Shown here one piece after another: positions 4,276 through 5,571 of a DNA stretch of 5,571 nt. This DNA comes from Candidatus Stahliibacteriota bacterium CG08_land_8_20_14_0_20_40_26 (GTDB lineage: Bacteria; Hydrothermota; UBA3073). Location of the stretch: the NCBI GenBank assembly GCA_002774315.1, contig PEYP01000123.1, positions 1 through 5,571 on the forward strand, in the 5' to 3' direction. The translations under genes were made by a program, and so were the position numbers. Positions within the stretch are counted from its first letter, which is position 1; the number at the start of each line of letters is the position of its first letter. The notes under the pieces were generated by a model that had not been told where the DNA came from, did not search any database, and was given only the letters and a program-made list of their open reading frames with translations.

Positions 4276-5571
4276 ATGCGGATTTATACAGTATCAGAAC
4301 TCACGAGGGAGATAAAAAATTTGATCGAGGCATCGTTCCCTCCGGTATGGGTTGAAGGGGAAATTACAGATCTCCGTCCTGCACGCTCTCAGCATATATA
4401 CTTCTCCCTGAAGGATGAATATGCTATTCTCTCCTGCATCATATTTAAAGGTGATCAGGACATCACTGCCTCGCTTATCAAAAATGGGATGATGGTAAGG
4501 GTGTACGGGGAACTCAATCTGTATGAAAAAGGCGGTAGATACTCGCTCCTGGTGAGGAAATTGATCCCATTTGGCAGGGGAGATCTCTATATAAGATTTG
4601 AGGAACTTAAGAAGAAACTCGGGGAAGAAGGACTGTTTGACCCTTCAAGGAAAAGACCCATTCCGACATTTCCAGAGAGAATAGGAGTTGTTACTGCTCT
4701 TCATGGAGCGGCAATAAGAGATCTTGCGAAGATTATTAAAGAGAGAATGAGATGGGTGGAGCTTATAGTGAGAGATACAAAAGTCCAGGGGGTAGGAGCA
4801 AAAGAGGACATAGCTCAGGCAATAAGAGAACTCAATGAATGGGGACTGTGTGACCTGATAATAGTAACAAGAGGAGGTGGCTCTATAGAGGAGTTATGGC
4901 CCTTCAACGAAGAGATTGTGGCAAGGGCTATATACGAATCAAAAATTCCTGTGCTCTCGGCGGTCGGTCATGAAATAGACTATACGGTTGCTGATTTTGT
5001 GGCGGACGCAAGGGCTGCTACACCATCTGCCGCAGGAGAAAGTGCTGTCAGGGATTCTCGTGAACTCCTGTTAAATCTGAGTAACATGGAAAAACACATA
5101 TACAATGCAGTTGCAGGAAGGGTTAGAAACTTAAAGGAAAGACTGCTTTCTTTCGAAATGAGCTATGGACTTTCAAGGCCCTGCAATATCATCTATGAAC
5201 GCCAGCAATGGGCAGATGAACTCGGAAGGAAACTCGATACCGTCATCCAGAATCTTATTCTGAACATCAATACCATACTCCTTTCTCTGAGTACATCAAT
5301 AGCACGAGAGAGGAGACATCTTTTGGAAAAGACAACCACAGCAGTGAATAATCTTGACGAGATTATGAAGGAGAGGTTTTTGCATACCCTATACAAAAAA
5401 AGACAGGTGGTTGAACTACTGAAGAACCGCCTCTCTGATCTCTCGCCGATTTCAGTACTTGAAAGGGGATACAGCATATGTTTTAAACTTCCAGAAGAGA
5501 AGGTGATAAGCAACTCTATTCTACTCAATAAAGACGACAAGGTAAAAATCCAGTTTTCGAAGGGTGCTGTA
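4276..5571 (+). CDS. xseA: Exodeoxyribonuclease VII large subunit (C-terminus cut by window edge)
   Basis: XseA is the catalytic subunit of exonuclease VII, which with several XseB copies degrades single-stranded DNA from both ends into oligonucleotides during repair and recombination. The frame is open for 432 residues to the window end; the family is usually 400-460, so only a short tail is missing. An OB-fold domain is at the start (YTVSELTREIKNLIE ... VWVEGEITD, YFSLKDE, residues 4-47). The catalytic domain follows, with RIGVVTALHGAAIRD (135-149), DLIIVTRGGGSIEELWPFNE (193-212) and SAVGHEIDYTVADFVADARAATPSAAGE (228-255). A long helical segment is next, then SPISVLERGYSI (390-401). Asp149, Arg199, His232 and Asp235 sit at a constant offset of 6 from the E. 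coli residues 155, 205, 238 and 241 that I recall as catalytic, so it should be active. There is no clear ribosome binding site before ATG 4276. Adjacency to folD is a common bacterial arrangement; xseB would be expected next. Confidence 0.96.
   Translation, partial: MRIYTVSELTREIKNLIEASFPPVWVEGEITDLRPARSQHIYFSLKDEYAILSCIIFKGDQDITASLIKNGMMVRVYGELNLYEKGGRYSLLVRKLIPFGRGDLYIRFEELKKKLGEEGLFDPSRKRPIPTFPERIGVVTALHGAAIRDLAKIIKERMRWVELIVRDTKVQGVGAKEDIAQAIRELNEWGLCDLIIVTRGGGSIEELWPFNEEIVARAIYESKIPVLSAVGHEIDYTVADFVADARAATPSAAGESAVRDSRELLLNLSNMEKHIYNAVAGRVRNLKERLLSFEMSYGLSRPCNIIYERQQWADELGRKLDTVIQNLILNINTILLSLSTSIARERRHLLEKTTTAVNNLDEIMKERFLHTLYKKRQVVELLKNRLSDLSPISVLERGYSICFKLPEEKVISNSILLNKDDKVKIQFSKGAV

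Noticed and set aside
5193..5540. 115-codon open frame on the - strand
   Set aside because: It is antisense to the helical and C-terminal part of xseA, which is clearly coding, and its Ser/Leu/Phe-rich composition is typical of a shadow frame.

Overview
The window is a stretch of bacterial chromosome with five complete genes and one truncated gene, all on the + strand, preceded by about 570 bases of non-coding DNA. The moderately AT-rich base composition, a signal-peptide protein that looks like a small outer-membrane barrel, a lipoprotein, and several families of small palindromic repeats between genes suggest a diderm bacterium, probably from an uncultivated lineage. The lipoprotein style and repeat types remind me of candidate-phylum genomes (WOR-3/Omnitrophica-like), but this is an impression and I cannot place the taxon from the sequence.

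Layout. Positions 1-567 hold no gene. They contain a 157-bp inverted-repeat element (13-169), two copies of a CCTGCC-type palindrome (235-253, 495-514), a well-formed sigma70-type promoter (391-419) and a strong hairpin just downstream of the predicted transcription start (435-477). Next come a secreted, possibly beta-barrel protein (568-1017) and a lipoprotein (944-1573), overlapping by 74 nt in different frames. Then, tightly packed, come gatC (1583-1843) and gatA (1846-3297), two of the three subunits of the tRNA-dependent amidotransferase. After a short gap with a GC-rich hairpin comes folD (3347-4198), then xseA (4276 to the window edge), the large subunit of exodeoxyribonuclease VII. Its C-terminus runs off the window.

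How it fits together. All genes are co-directional with gaps of -74, 9, 2, 49 and 77 nt, so one transcript from the 391-419 promoter could cover envelope proteins, translation fidelity (GatCA), one-carbon metabolism (FolD) and DNA repair (XseA). gatB is not in the window. folD next to xseA is a common bacterial arrangement.

Most of the content is ordinary housekeeping, and I do not see a new defence or mobile system. The points most worth a second look are: (1) FolD lacks the catalytic lysine and the active-site glutamine of bifunctional enzymes and may be a dehydrogenase only; (2) the lipoprotein signal peptide is encoded entirely inside the last strand of the upstream gene; (3) a palindromic array of 9-10 bp CACAGATT-like units covers the 3' end of folD and encodes its last residues, and resembles in design the element at the start of the window.
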